Shown: positions 26,174 to 36,762 of the stretch, piece by piece
Numbering within the stretch: position 1 is the first letter of the stretch
Layout: each line of letters begins with the position of its first letter
Notes under the pieces: generated by a model
What the model was told of the DNA's origin: nothing
What the model saw: only the letters and a program-made list of their open reading frames with translations
Databases searched by the model: none
NCBI GenBank assembly: GCA_963693085.1
Contig: OY856409.1
Span: 1,167,311,749-1,167,375,748, forward strand
Direction of reading: 5' to 3'
Source: Alisma plantago-aquatica
Lineage: Eukaryota > Streptophyta > Magnoliopsida > Alismatales > Alismataceae
Length of the DNA: 64,000 nt
Program-made: the position numbers and the translations under genes

Positions 26174-26511
26174 ATTGATCATGTTTCAAGGTTTCAATTT
26201 AGGCACTAATTATGTGTGTGAGTGTGCAAAAGTAATCCTATTTGAATGGGATGACTTGTCTAACTGTGGTGTTTAGCTAGGGAGAATCTAACGCTTGATT
26301 TACATGCAATTCTAAGTACTTGTACATTATATTTTTGTACAAGTTTTTTACAACAGTTATTACATTGCATGAAAATATAAATATGTAAGCTTGTAGATTT
26401 TCCCTTGTTGCTTTGTCATCCTGCACACTCAAGTAGCTCGTTAGATTAATAAGAATGGAATGTTTGTCATAATCAAAACAAAGGGATTTATAGATGTCCA
26501 TTTAGCCAACA

Positions 26512-26526
26512 ATCTCCCCCTTTTTG
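26512..26526 (-). other. Polypurine tract of Copia-2
   Basis: On the - strand CAAAAAGGGGGAGAT directly precedes the TGTTGG start of the 3' LTR. Confidence 0.88.
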
Positions 26527-26909
26527 AAGATGACAAACATTTCCAAAATATAAATAAAGGAAATATAAAACATATGAGTTTCATACCTTTAGATTACCTT
26601 TTGTAGCTTTTTCTCTTTTGTATAAAATGTGTGCTTATTATTCCCATGAATTATGGAACATGAAATCCAGATCATTTGGGAATATAGCAACTTTCAATGT
26701 AAAGCCAAGAGTTTATTTATGAAACTCATTAATTGAGTTTTACATAATTACTAAGTTTTAGTTTTATATTTATCTCTCCCCCTTTGTCATTTCAAAAAGA
26801 TAACCGTTAAGAATAAAAACTCCCCCTTAATTAGATGTCCCATCAAATCTAATGAAAAAGATGTCCATTTAAAAGCCAAAGTATCATGATGCGAAATAAG
26901 AGTTTTTGT
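26527..26909 (-). other. Copia-2 untranslated region between pol and PPT
   Basis: About 380 bp, no ORF. There is no room for an env-like gene. Confidence 0.75.
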
Positions 26910-29900
26910 TTAAGTAGCACAAATATCAAAGAAAACATCTTCCAAAGGAGTGATAAGCAATTGCTTCCTAATTTTGTTAAATTGATCTAGTGGAAGCGGT
27001 TTTGTAAAAATATCAGCCAATTGATCTTCTGTATCAACATGATGAAGGAAAACATGATTTTTGGAGATGTGATCCCTTAAAAAGTGATGACGGATTTCAA
27101 TATGTTTAGCTCGGCTGTGTAAAATAGGATTGTGTGCTAAGTTTATGGCGCTCGTGTTATCACAAAAAATAGGCGTAGATGAAAGATTAAAACCATAATC
27201 GCTTAAAACTTGTTGCATATAAAGCACTTGAGCACAACAAGACCCGGCTGCCATATATTCAGCTTCAGTTGTAGATAGAGCAACCGTATTTTGTTTCTTG
27301 CTAAACCAAGATACTAAAGTTCTCCCTAATAAGAAACAGCCACCACTAGTACTCTTGCGATCAAGTCGACAACCAGCATAATCCGCATCAGTATAAGCTT
27401 TGAAATCCAAGGATTGTCCTTTTGGATACCATAAACCAAAGCAAGTAGTGCCGGCTAGGTAACGAAGAATTCGTTTAACTGCTAGAAAATGAGAATGCAT
27501 AGGTTGTGATTGAAATCGAGCACAAAGACCAACGGAAAACATAATGTCCGGTCTAGAAGCTGTTAAGTAAAGCAAACTACCAATCATGGCTCTATATAAG
27601 GAATCATCAATAGGTTCCCCATTTTCATCCTTATCAATTTTGATAGAAGTAGCCATAGGAGTAGTAGCATGTTTGCATTGATCCATCCCAAAACGTTTTA
27701 AGAGTTCTTTAGTATATTTTTCTTGGCTTATGAATATTCCGGCAGGTGTTTGCATAATTTGAAAACCAAGAAAGAAAGTTAGTTCACCCATGAGGCTCAT
27801 TTCAAATTCTTTTTGCATAATATCACTAAATTGTGTGCATAATGAAACATTAGAAGCTCCAAAAATAATGTCATCAACATATATTTGCACAACTAGGAAA
27901 TCAGATGTATATGTTTTGAAAAATAAAGTAGAATCTGAATTTCCAATAGAAAAACCATTATCAAAAAGATATGTCTTGAGCCTTTCATACCAATTTCTAG
28001 GTGCTTGTTTTAAGCCATAAAGTGCTTTCTTAAGTTTATAAACATAGTCACCTTTTTCTGGAATTTCAAAACCAGGTGGTTGGGCAACATAAACTTCTTC
28101 TTGAATGATGTCATTTAGAAAAGCACTTTTGACATCCATTTGATAGAGTTTGATGTTTTTATGGGCAGCAATAGCTAGTAACATTCTAATGGCTTCAAGT
28201 CTAGCTACGGGTGCATATGTTTCATCAAAATCTATTCCTTCTTGTTGATTATATCCTTGTGCTACTAACCGAGCTTTATTCCTTATTACTTCTCCTGACT
28301 CATTTAGCTTGTTCCTAAAAACCCATTTAGTTCCTATTATGGTTTTATCTTGTGGTTTAGGAACTAAATCCCATACATCATTTTTAGTGAATTGATTCAA
28401 TTCTTCTTGCATGGCTATTATCCAATAGTCATCTTTAAGAGCTTCAGATATCTTTTTAGGTTCAATGATAGAAACAAAAGCCATGTTTGCAACATCTTTA
28501 AAGGAAGAACGAGTTTTGACTTTATCATTAGGATCTCCAATAATTAATTCTTGAGGATGATCTTTAATAAGTCTAGGTGTAGGTTGTGGTTCAGCTTGGT
28601 GATTATTTGTAGCACCTTTCTCACTATCGTTTGGTATGTTTAAATTTTCGAATTGATTAGTGAGATCTATATTTTCTAGATTTTTAGATTTGGATTCTTC
28701 ATGAAAAGAAACATGAATAGATTCCTCAACTTTTCTAGATATAGTGTTATATACTCTAAAAGCTTTGCTAGAAGTGGAATATCCCAAAAAGAATGCTTTG
28801 TGTGATTTTGAGTCAAACTTATCTCTATCATCTTTGGTATTTAAGATATAGCATGTGGAGCCAAAGGTATGAAAATAGTCAACTCTAGGTTTCTTAGAAT
28901 GTATTAGTTCATATGGAGTTTTCTTTAAATGAGAGTGAACAGTTACTCTATTTAGCACATAGCATGCAGTGTTTACAGCTTCAGCCCAAAAGGTTTTGGA
29001 TGTGTTATGTTCAAGCATCATAGTTCTAGCCATTTCTTGTAGTGATCGATTTTTCCTTTCAACTATACCATTTTGTTGTGGGGTGCGTGGAGCAGAAAAA
29101 TTATGAGTGTATCCTTGAGATGTACAAAACTCTTCAAATGTATGATTTTCAAATTCCCCACCATGATCACTTCTAATGGTACATATTTTATTTTGTAAGA
29201 GATTTTCAATCTTGAAACAAAATTGCATAAAATCATGAATAGTATCATCTTTAGTTGCAATAAAATGTACCCATGTATATCTACTATAATCATCAACAAT
29301 AACAAAATAGTATCTCTTACCACCGATTGATTGTGTCCTCATTGGTCCAAATAAATCCATATGAATTAATTCTAATGATCTACTGGTGTTAAGTACATGT
29401 TTTGATTTAAAAGATGTTTTGGTTTGCTTTCCCATTGTGCATGGTTCACAGTTTTCAACTTGATCAAAAGATAAAGTAGGCAATCCACGAACAAGATCAT
29501 ATTTCACTAACTTTTTGATAACATGTGAACTAGCATGTCCTAGCTTTTTATGCCATATTTGTAAGGTATTGTCATTTGCAAGCAAGCATTTTCCCACTAC
29601 TGATTTCATAGAGTTAGGTTTAAGAATATAAAGATTTCCAACTCTATTTCCTTCATAAACAACATTTGTAGTATTTTCTATTAATAACTTGCAGAAGGTT
29701 TTGTTAAATAACGCATCATAACCACTATCACATAATTGGCTAACACTTATCAAGTTATGGTGCAAACCATCAACAAGTAGAACATTCTTAATTTCGAGGT
29801 TTGTACCAACATTACCTATTCCAACGATTTTGCCCTTACCATTGTCTCCAAAAGTGACTGTTCCACTTTTCTTTTCTTCAAAGGTTTGGAATGCATCCTT

Positions 29901-30002
29901 GTTTCCGGTCATATGTTTGAAACATCCACTGTCAACCACCCATTCCTGTATTAAAATGTAGATTTTGGTACCCATGTGATGGTCCGATATGGTTAGAATC
30001 AT
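26910..30002 (-). CDS. Copia-2 pol: protease, integrase, reverse transcriptase, RNase H
   Basis: A 1030-codon open frame holds all pol domains in copia order. The protease DSG site is at residues 24-26, in [13 protein letters not shown] pre-integrase domain follows, with [10 protein letters not shown] and CEPC. The integrase catalytic set is HMDLFGP, then SDHGGEFE, then NGIVERKN. The RT has [20 protein letters not shown] and the YVDD active site near residue 720. RNase H has TDADYAG and ends near LADIFTKPL. Product would process gag, copy the RNA and integrate the DNA in cytoplasmic particles and the nucleus. The chosen ATG is only the first Met of the open frame; upstream the frame is broken, so the natural start or frameshift link is lost. 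All visible catalytic motifs look intact. Confidence 0.96.
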   Translation of the reverse strand: MILTISDHHMGTKIYILIQEWVVDSGCFKHMTGNKDAFQTFEEKKSGTVTFGDNGKGKIVGIGNVGTNLEIKNVLLVDGLHHNLISVSQLCDSGYDALFNKTFCKLLIENTTNVVYEGNRVGNLYILKPNSMKSVVGKCLLANDNTLQIWHKKLGHASSHVIKKLVKYDLVRGLPTLSFDQVENCEPCTMGKQTKTSFKSKHVLNTSRSLELIHMDLFGPMRTQSIGGKRYYFVIVDDYSRYTWVHFIATKDDTIHDFMQFCFKIENLLQNKICTIRSDHGGEFENHTFEEFCTSQGYTHNFSAPRTPQQNGIVERKNRSLQEMARTMMLEHNTSKTFWAEAVNTACYVLNRVTVHSHLKKTPYELIHSKKPRVDYFHTFGSTCYILNTKDDRDKFDSKSHKAFFLGYSTSSKAFRVYNTISRKVEESIHVSFHEESKSKNLENIDLTNQFENLNIPNDSEKGATNNHQAEPQPTPRLIKDHPQELIIGDPNDKVKTRSSFKDVANMAFVSIIEPKKISEALKDDYWIIAMQEELNQFTKNDVWDLVPKPQDKTIIGTKWVFRNKLNESGEVIRNKARLVAQGYNQQEGIDFDETYAPVARLEAIRMLLAIAAHKNIKLYQMDVKSAFLNDIIQEEVYVAQPPGFEIPEKGDYVYKLKKALYGLKQAPRNWYERLKTYLFDNGFSIGNSDSTLFFKTYTSDFLVVQIYVDDIIFGASNVSLCTQFSDIMQKEFEMSLMGELTFFLGFQIMQTPAGIFISQEKYTKELLKRFGMDQCKHATTPMATSIKIDKDENGEPIDDSLYRAMIGSLLYLTASRPDIMFSVGLCARFQSQPMHSHFLAVKRILRYLAGTTCFGLWYPKGQSLDFKAYTDADYAGCRLDRKSTSGGCFLLGRTLVSWFSKKQNTVALSTTEAEYMAAGSCCAQVLYMQQVLSDYGFNLSSTPIFCDNTSAINLAHNPILHSRAKHIEIRHHFLRDHISKNHVFLHHVDTEDQLADIFTKPLPLDQFNKIRKQLLITPLEDVFFDICAT

Positions 30003-30393
30003 TTAAATACAGATTTGTATAAAAGTTCTGAATCAGAAGTCCAGTCGGTCGACAATTGTTCGACCGACATATGTCTCGGTCGACAATTTGTCGATCGAGA
30101 AGATTACTGTAATACAAAACCAGAAAACACAGAAATGTAGCTCGGTTGAACAATTTTCGACCGAAATAATTGCTGTAAATTTTGATATGTTACAGACATT
30201 CGGTCGGTCGACAATACTTCGACCGATTAATGGTTCGGTCGACAATTCTTCGACCGACTAAGTTTCTGTTTTAGTACAATAATGCAGAAAATTTCCAATG
30301 AGCATAAAATCTTTTGTTTAGTTGAGATAAGACAATATAAATAGCAAGATGGAGCTTTTTGGTCATATCTCAACTAAATTTTATTTGACTCTA
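30003..30393 (-). other. Copia-2 gag-pol linker with stops and five palindromes
   Basis: This 390-bp stretch has stops in the gag-side and pol-side frames. Its WVPK-type motif is in a different frame from the protease. It carries five imperfect palindromes with TCGGTCGA/TCGACCGA arms (30044-30068, 30074-30100, 30141-30165, 30201-30226, 30234-30257), the same motif as in the LTRs. Confidence 0.85.
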
Positions 30394-31071
30394 CTAAGTT
30401 TGAGGTTTTGGGACCCAAACTAATTCGGAATCCTTAGTTTTATAAGGGCATGAAAAGGAATAGTGTCCAAGACGTAAACAAAAATGGTAGGTAATAGAGT
30501 CAACTTCATTTCTCTTTCTAGCCATTGTGTTCTTGGGTACAAACCTAGTTTGAGTTCTTTTAGGTTGATTTTTCTTTGGAGCATATCCCAAACCTTTTCT
30601 TCCGTTGAAAACAGTACCAATGCTTAGAATGTTATCAAGTATATCTTTTCTTCTTAACTCATGAAGTTCTCTTTGCAGCTGAGCAATATTATTCATTTTC
30701 TTGTGTAAATCTTTTCTTGCTTGATCTAAATCAGATAGCAATGAATCTCTTTCTTTTATAACATTTTCATAGTCTAGATGGTTACACAAAATAGGTTGAG
30801 TCTGAAAATCTTTTAGTTTAGCTAACAAGTCAGTCTTTTCTTTAGAAAGGAGATCAACATTTGTTTCTAGAGTGAGTAGCTTTCTAGTGCAATCATCTAA
30901 AGATGTTTTTAAAGATAAATTCTCAAGATCTATGTTATTCTTTTCAGAAGAAAGATTATCTAATTTAGCAATTTGCTCATCATTTGATTTTATAACCTTC
31001 TTTAGTTTCTTCTTGACATCAACATACTTGTCATGAATTTCTTGTAGACTAGTGACTAACTCTAAGAAAGA
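30394..31071 (-). pseudogene. Copia-2 gag C-terminal segment: coiled coil and degenerate second zinc knuckle
   Basis: An open frame from 31071 to the stop at 30394 has no good ATG at its start and begins SFLELVTSLQEIHDKYVDVK. It is a lysine/leucine-rich coiled coil with heptad repeats, then a basic stretch, a knuckle-like FCLRLGHYSFSCP and a VWVPK tail. The first cysteine of the CX2C pair is replaced by Tyr, so zinc binding is doubtful. The frame is -1 relative to gag and overlaps its stop by about nine bases. This is either a frameshift lesion or a programmed shift; no canonical slippery heptamer is evident. Confidence 0.8.
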
Positions 31072-32102
31072 TCAAGTAGGCTTACCTCTTGAGAGTTTTC
31101 ATCATCTTCTCTTGCCATTAGACAATCCACGGTTTCTTCTCCGCTTTTACTGTCACTTGATTCGTCCCATGCAGCTTTATAGGCTTTTTCTCCCTTCTTC
31201 TTGTGTGAGCTTTTCCTTCCTTTCTTTGCTTTAGGACATTCATTCTTGAAATGCCCTTTCTTTCCACATTCAAAGCACCTAGGAGGGGTAGAAGAAGAGC
31301 TGGAAATTTTGTTAGATTTAAATCTTTTATATTTCTTACCATTTACTATCAAGGCTTCTTCTCCCTCTTCTTCACTTGACTCCTCACTTTCTTGTGTGAC
31401 AGGTTTTGAAGCTTTTAGAGCCACATCCTTCTTTTTTCCTTGCTGAAGTTCACGTGCTCTTCTTTCTTCCTCTTCTAGAGTTGCTTCATGAGCTTCTAAG
31501 TTGCCAATAAGTTTCTCCATTTTCAGTTGAGTGAGGTCGTTTGCTTCTTCAATGGCTGTCGCCTTTGGCTTATATTTTGGAGGAAGTGAACGAAGGATCT
31601 TTGATACCTGATCTTCTTCAGGAATAGGTTTTCCTAAAGCACTTAAACCATTAACAATAGTAGAGAATTTTGCAAACATTTCACTAATTGATTCATTAGT
31701 ATCCATACGAAAGTGTTCAAATTTTTGTTTAAACATGCTAATCTTGGAATTTTTGACTTGGACTGTACCTTCATAGGTTATGGACAGTCTATGCCAAATA
31801 TCATATGCTGTGTCACAATTAGATATTCTATTAAATTCTCCTACCGAAATAGAACAATATAAAATGCTTACAGCTTTTGCATTCATTTGGGCCAGCTTTA
31901 CCGTGTTTGCATCCCATTCCGCAAATTCGTTTTGAGGAAGCACATATGGAGTAGACACCATTCTCCATAAATCCCAGTTGATGCCTTGGAAGTAGAATTG
32001 CATCCTTCTCTTCCAATATTGGTAGTTTGTTCCATCGAACGCTGGGGGCCTAGCAACAAGTGTCCCTTCAATGTTGAGGTTGTTGAGTACTCCGTCACCC
32101 AT
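31062..32102 (-). CDS. Copia-2 gag, N-terminal part with intact zinc knuckle
   Basis: 346 codons starting MGDGVLNNLNIEG, 36 bases past the PBS. It has the UBN2/copia gag core (FDGTNYQYWKRRMQFYF, then a middle with ISEMFAKFSTIVNGL and ILRSLPPKYKPKATAIEEAN). A lysine/glutamate-rich linker leads to the zinc knuckle CFECGKKGHFKNECP (CX2CX4HX4C complete) and a basic tail. Gag would form the particle and bind element RNA. It ends at a stop just where the -1 frame with the coiled-coil extension opens, so full gag-pol cannot be made by simple translation. Confidence 0.93.
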   Translation of the reverse strand: MGDGVLNNLNIEGTLVARPPAFDGTNYQYWKRRMQFYFQGINWDLWRMVSTPYVLPQNEFAEWDANTVKLAQMNAKAVSILYCSISVGEFNRISNCDTAYDIWHRLSITYEGTVQVKNSKISMFKQKFEHFRMDTNESISEMFAKFSTIVNGLSALGKPIPEEDQVSKILRSLPPKYKPKATAIEEANDLTQLKMEKLIGNLEAHEATLEEEERRARELQQGKKKDVALKASKPVTQESEESSEEEGEEALIVNGKKYKRFKSNKISSSSSTPPRCFECGKKGHFKNECPKAKKGRKSSHKKKGEKAYKAAWDESSDSKSGEETVDCLMAREDDENSQEVSLLDLS

Positions 32103-32137
32103 TTCTTCAAGACCTTGTTAGGGTTCCTTGAAGCCTT

Positions 32138-32149
32138 GCTCTGATACCA
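32138..32149 (-). other. Primer binding site of Copia-2 (tRNA-iMet type)
   Basis: On the - strand TGGTATCAGAGC, an exact match to the plant copia consensus, two bases inside the 5' LTR. Confidence 0.95.
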
Positions 32150-32151
32150 AT

Positions 32152-33576
32152 TGAAAAACTACTAGAGGGGGGTGAATAGAGTTTTTGAATTATTTTAACA
32201 ATTTATTGAATTCAAACAACCACAATTGAAATTAGAAGAAAGAGACAGGTGTTTAGAGTGGTTCCAACTATAGCAAATACTATAGTTGTCAGTCCACTAC
32301 CCGGTTGCTTACCCAATCGGGATTTGAAAGTATTTATTTTATTACCTCTCGAGGATTTATACAAAATACAATACTTTCCTTTACACCCTTTGAACAGCCT
32401 TCACCCTGAAGTAGGTGCACCAACTTTGAGGTAGCCTTCTATGAAGTAACTTCAAGCTCCCCCTTGAAGTAGCCTTCCTCTCTAGAAGTAACCTCCCGTT
32501 GCACCAGCCTTCTGAAGTAGCTCAAAGTCTCCTTCTTCGCCAAGAAGATCTTCACCCTCTCCAATCCGCAACCTCCAACCTAGGAGTAGCAAGGAGAGTA
32601 CAAACAATAATAGGGAACAAGAAAGAAAATAGAAATTACAACTTGTCCTTTATAGCCCAAGGCTTGATTTGCCTATATCAAGCGTATAGATCTCCTAACC
32701 AAGTATGTGAACTTGTGATTGCAGTGGGTAGGAGATACTAGCCTATAGGACACAAATTATGAGCTAAGAAATGAAATGGCCAATTGTCACAATGCTCAAA
32801 TTGCTCACAAACAGATTGCACAAAGTATGCTCAAAGGTTTCTCAAGTGTAGCAAGTGTAAAACAAGTGAGTTTGAGTGTCCTATGGCTTGTCCTATTTAT
32901 AGGAATGGCCTAATGATGCTTAAGGACGTTCTAGACAACTTCTAGGGGTTCCTAAGTACTTAACTAGCCGTTAGGTACAAAGTTGTTGCTTTAACAACGG
33001 CTAATTAATTGATTCTGCAGTTGCTGTCAGAGACCATCTCGGTCGACAAATGGTCGACCGAGACACCTACTCGGTCGAACTTTTGTCGACCGACAGGCTC
33101 TCTGGAACAAGTGATTTGCAACGTCTTTCTCCAACTGCCAACTAACTTGTCTGTTGTGTCTAACGGCTACTTTGGATCTTTCTCGGTCGAGAAGATTGTC
33201 GACCGAGAGTGTCTCAGTCGAGGAGTTTGTCGACCGAGATTGATCCTGTTTCAAGGTTTCAATTTAGGCACTAATTATGTGTGTGAATGTGCAAAAGTAA
33301 TCCTATTTGAATGGGATGACTTATCTAACTGTGGTGTTTAGCTAGGGAGAATCTAACGCTTGATTTACATGCAATTCTAAGTACTTGTACATTATATTTT
33401 TGTACAAGTTTTTTACAACAGTTATTACATTGCATGAAAATATAAATATGTAAGCTTGTAGATTTTCCCTTGTTGCTTTGTCATCCTGCACACTCAAGTA
33501 GCTCGTTAGATTAATAAGAATGAAATGTTTGTCATAATCAAAACAAAGGGATTTATAGATGTCCATTTAGCCAACA
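32152..33576 (-). repeat. Copia-2 5' LTR (right)
   Basis: 1425 bp, nearly identical to 25086-26511. Palindrome cluster at about 33037-33239, TATA box at 32894-32901. Confidence 0.95.
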
Positions 33577-33581
33577 GACAT
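33577..33581. repeat. Target site duplication of Copia-2, right copy
   Basis: GACAT, identical to 25081-25085. Confidence 0.95.
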
Positions 33582-34843
33582 TCATCCACCAAGGAGGGAT
33601 AAGGAGGAGATGATGTAGTGGGATGTGAACAAGGAGGAGTCTTCATCAATCTTCCATGGCTATCCACTCCTTTACTCATTCTTCTTTCTTCTTTTTATGT
33701 TATAAGTAGCTAAGCCCCCTAGGTGGGTTGTTTGGAGTTAAAATGTGACTTTAATACCATGTCGATGAGAAATGAGATGTAAACTTTATAAATGTGTTTG
33801 CTAATGATTATGTTCTACTTCTATCTCATTTCTCATAATTCTCTTGTGGTTTGTGCTTGAAAACAAGGATTATCTTGTGATTTATGCTTGAAACCACCTA
33901 GGCTCTAGGGGAAATAACCTATATGTGTCTATCTTGGAGTGTGCTCCTAGGTCCAACTAGTGGATCCCTAGCTAGCACCTCATCTTCCCACATATATATC
34001 ACTTCTCCTACTCATGGGTGTAAGATCTAAGTAGCTAGTTTAGAAGCACTTAGTGCAATTGGCTTGGAGCTACCTAAAGGCTAGATGGTAGTGATGTCAG
34101 GTGAAATACCCTCATTTCCTCTCTCTATTACTACCCTTGGCCCCCAATTACCCTAAGAGCTACTATCCTAGAAACTTAAGACTTGATTAGATCTCAATTG
34201 AATTCTACCTAAATCGTGATCCAACTGAGCTCCGCAAGGTTGGATAGGGATGTTTGGGAGTAGTCCTCCTTCACACCCTTATTCCAACCATGGACAATTG
34301 CTAGTTTATGACAATTCTCTAGAATCTAACTTGTATTTTGGTTTGATAATCTAAATGAATAAGTATGATTTTCATGTTATGATCCCCCAACCTAGGCTCT
34401 AGTCACATTGCCTCTAACGGCTAACACTTCCATTACTTGAACAAAACCCTAATTGTTCTCTTGCTTAGTTTATTTACTTGCCTTCTTAGTTAGTTGCACT
34501 ATTTGTGGTAGCTAGGTCTTGCTACTATAGTTGCTCCTTTGTTATTGCTTTTGCTTGCTCTAGTCAGCTAATTGCTACAATAGTGCTTCTCTTGCCTAGT
34601 GTAGCTAGTTGCCATCTCTAGGTTGATAATTAGAATTGTGTTGTTAATGTAGAGCTAGTGTTAGCTCTTCTTGCTTATCTTCATCGAATTGTCTCTTTTC
34701 TTGCTTAGTTTCCTTTCATTGATAATTAAAATTAATATGTCTGGGGTTAAAGTAGGTTTTGCTTCCCATCTCTCTTTTATTGTTTGCTTGAGCCCGTAGT
34801 GTAATTAAATCGAAACCAAGCTAAACCCTTGAACCCTAGACTC
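33582..34843 (+). other. LTR-like fragment of the old gypsy element, continued
   Basis: No ORF. It joins the sequence at 25080 when Copia-2 is removed. The style (GGAGGAGTCTTCATCAATCTTC, later CTTGAACCCTAGAC) resembles long LTRs of Athila/Tat gypsy elements. It continues after the hAT element to about 35930, where a TGTGCACTTGCGG string typical of such LTR ends occurs near 35865. Confidence 0.42.
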
Positions 34844-35756
34844 TAGGGTTGTACATTGGTCCAAACCCGAATAGAATTGGACCAAGACCCGGTTAATGAA
34901 AAAATTTTGAACTGAGGATTGGACCAAATAAGAACCGGTCCGATCCGGACCGGACCAAAAAATCATGGAGTGGATCGGGACCGGATCAAGACCGGACCGG
35001 GTAATTAATATCCAAACAACATTATTTATAAACACATCAACGACATTGACGGCTAATAATATTGTTCTTTTACATTTGAAATATTGTTCCTATATGAGAA
35101 TTTTTCAAATTTTAAATGCAATGTACAGAAATACAACTTTGTTTATTAGAATATCCGTATCCGTATGTTTCTAGTTCACGTCGTGTATATTAAGTCTCTT
35201 CTCCCAAGCATTAAGCAACTCACAAGCAGCCAACGCAATGTTGTAAATTGTAATTTGATCAAGAGAGGTGCGGATAGCACAAATCTAAGAGAGGTACCGC
35301 TTATTATATGCTATTGGAAACGTTTTCAACACGACCATTAATTCTAAATGCATTCGCACAATTCCATTCATAATTTTTCGCAACTCGCCATTATGACATA
35401 ATTGATGATTATGAATATGACTATTCGTTTTCATTGACACAGTACAAGTGTGCAAAGGGCCAACGGCTAGCGGCTGTTTTAATTGGCAGTATGACACATT
35501 AATGTATAGTCTAAGAGATTAATATGTTTCAAAAATTTCTAGAGCAATCAATATTGCAGTCCTCTCCTATACGACCCCTTCCTAGTATTATATATACTTA
35601 ATATATATAAATATTATATTAACTGGTCCAGATCGGTTTTTACAGGATTCGGACCAGAACCGAGGACCAGATATTATGAAAATAGAGAACTGAAGACAGG
35701 ACCGAATAGCCGGTCCGGTCCGATCCATCGGTCTGGACCGATAATGTACAACCCTA
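34844..35756. mobile_element. hAT-like element 1, non-autonomous, 913 bp
   Basis: Terminal inverted repeats TAGGGTTGTACATT fit the hAT form. Flanking 8-mers CTAGACTC (34836-34843) and CTAAACTT (35757-35764) match at 6 of 8 bases. Both subterminal regions are crowded with GGACCGGA/TCCGGTCC motifs, a usual hAT transposase-binding layout. No transposase ORF is present. Confidence 0.82.
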
Positions 35757-36705
35757 CTAAACTTCACATTAGGAACCTAACCAAAACAAACATAGCTCTA
35801 ATGGTTCCTCTCTCCTTTGTGTTCAACCCCTAACTCGCCACCTTCCTATGCTACAATACGAACCTGTGCACTTGCGGATAAATTTTTTAATGTTTTGAGT
35901 GTGTGTCTATTAGAGTACTACAAATTTGTTAGTCTAAGTGTGTGTGTCCCCTGCACACCATTTGGCCACATACAAGCTCAAGTAATACAAATAGTTCCCT
36001 TCGCTTATTCTACATAGAAGAACAAATATCCAAAGAACAAATATGCAATGAAATTGTTGCAGGTACATATAAAAAGGTAACCTTTTCCGGCTAGCTGGTA
36101 AAGAGAACAAGTTGAACGACAACTTTATATGGGTAAGCGAATAGGAAGCTTATTTGTTTGGGTTCGTGGCAGGGTTCTTCTTAGTTATCAAGGTAGTGTG
36201 ACTGTTGATTAGAAAACCTTAAAAAATGTTTTGACTAGAATCCATGGCTTCAAACTCTGGTGGTCGTCTTTGTATACTAGCAACCGGTACCCAAAACGAG
36301 CTGAGTCCACAAAAACTTCTAAGAAATAGTATAATAGACACGAAAGTATCCTACATCTATCTTTGCTGGCCTCCCTCCCTGAAATAACTTTAGTTTGCTC
36401 ATTTCGATCCCATCAGAGGACATTGAGCATGCCAACTTGGTCAAGTAAAGGAACCGGCATTCTGTCTCCAGACAAATGACAAGCAAATCACAATGTTTAG
36501 TTGAGATTTGATTCAAGATATTTATATTCCCAAATCTGCTACGAGTCCGTTTAGTTCTTAAATTGCATTTCTTGCTCCAGCAGGTTAGCAAACAAACTGC
36601 ACCCAAACACGGCACAGTTGGTTTTATGTCATTCACTATACATATTTCTGTTTGGAAGAACTACATTGTATACCCACAAAAGACCAAAGCCATTACTGGA
36701 ACAAT
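35757..36705. other. End of LTR-like DNA, then 3' flank/3' UTR of the - strand gene
   Basis: Up to about 35930 the sequence continues the LTR-like fragment. From there to 36705 it is unique-looking DNA that would include the 3' UTR of the gene ending at 36706. A poly(A) site could not be fixed. Confidence 0.45.
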
Positions 36706-36762
36706 TCACAAAGATAGCCTAGCAAATAGCTGCTCCAGCTCCTTGTCTTGTAATGCAGTTCG
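36706..36762 (-). CDS. Last coding exon of the 92-residue conserved plant protein
   Basis: After a clear acceptor (TGTACTTGCAG), 18 codons read RTALQDKELEQLFARLSL and stop (TGA at 36706-36708). Phase 0 matches the donor at 49597. The acidic-amphipathic ending with LFARLSL continues the helical character of exon 1. The exon is short and lies 12.8 kb away, so the link rests on phase, splice sites and the plausible joined C-terminus. An undetected middle exon cannot be excluded. Confidence 0.65.
   Translation of the reverse strand, partial: RTALQDKELEQLFARLSL

Larger units (their letters stand above)
25086..26511 (-). repeat. Copia-2 3' LTR (left)
   Basis: 1426 bp; on the + strand it starts TGAAAAACTACTAGAGG and ends TTTAGCCAACA. 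It holds four TCGGTCGA...TCGACCGA palindromes at 25972-26173 and a TATAAATA box (- strand) at 25829-25836. Confidence 0.95.
25086..33576 (-). mobile_element. Copia-2: young Ty1/copia LTR retrotransposon
   Basis: 8491 bp on the - strand with perfect GACAT duplications. Its LTRs (25086-26511 and 32152-33576) differ by one G-run indel and about nine substitutions over 1425 bp by my count, so it inserted recently. It has PBS, PPT, gag, a separate coiled-coil/second-knuckle segment, and a 1030-codon pol frame. The two-knuckle gag with a coiled-coil tail suggests a SIRE/Maximus- or Tork-like lineage; I see no env-like ORF after pol. Gag is out of frame with what follows. Confidence 0.96.

Noticed and set aside
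25944..26276. 110-codon ORF repeated at 33009-33341
   Set aside because: It lies within the U3 of both Copia-2 LTRs, on the antisense strand, and covers the palindromes. Identical copies reflect LTR identity rather than selection for protein.
26527..26909. Env-like gene downstream of Copia-2 pol
   Set aside because: Under 400 bp without an open frame.
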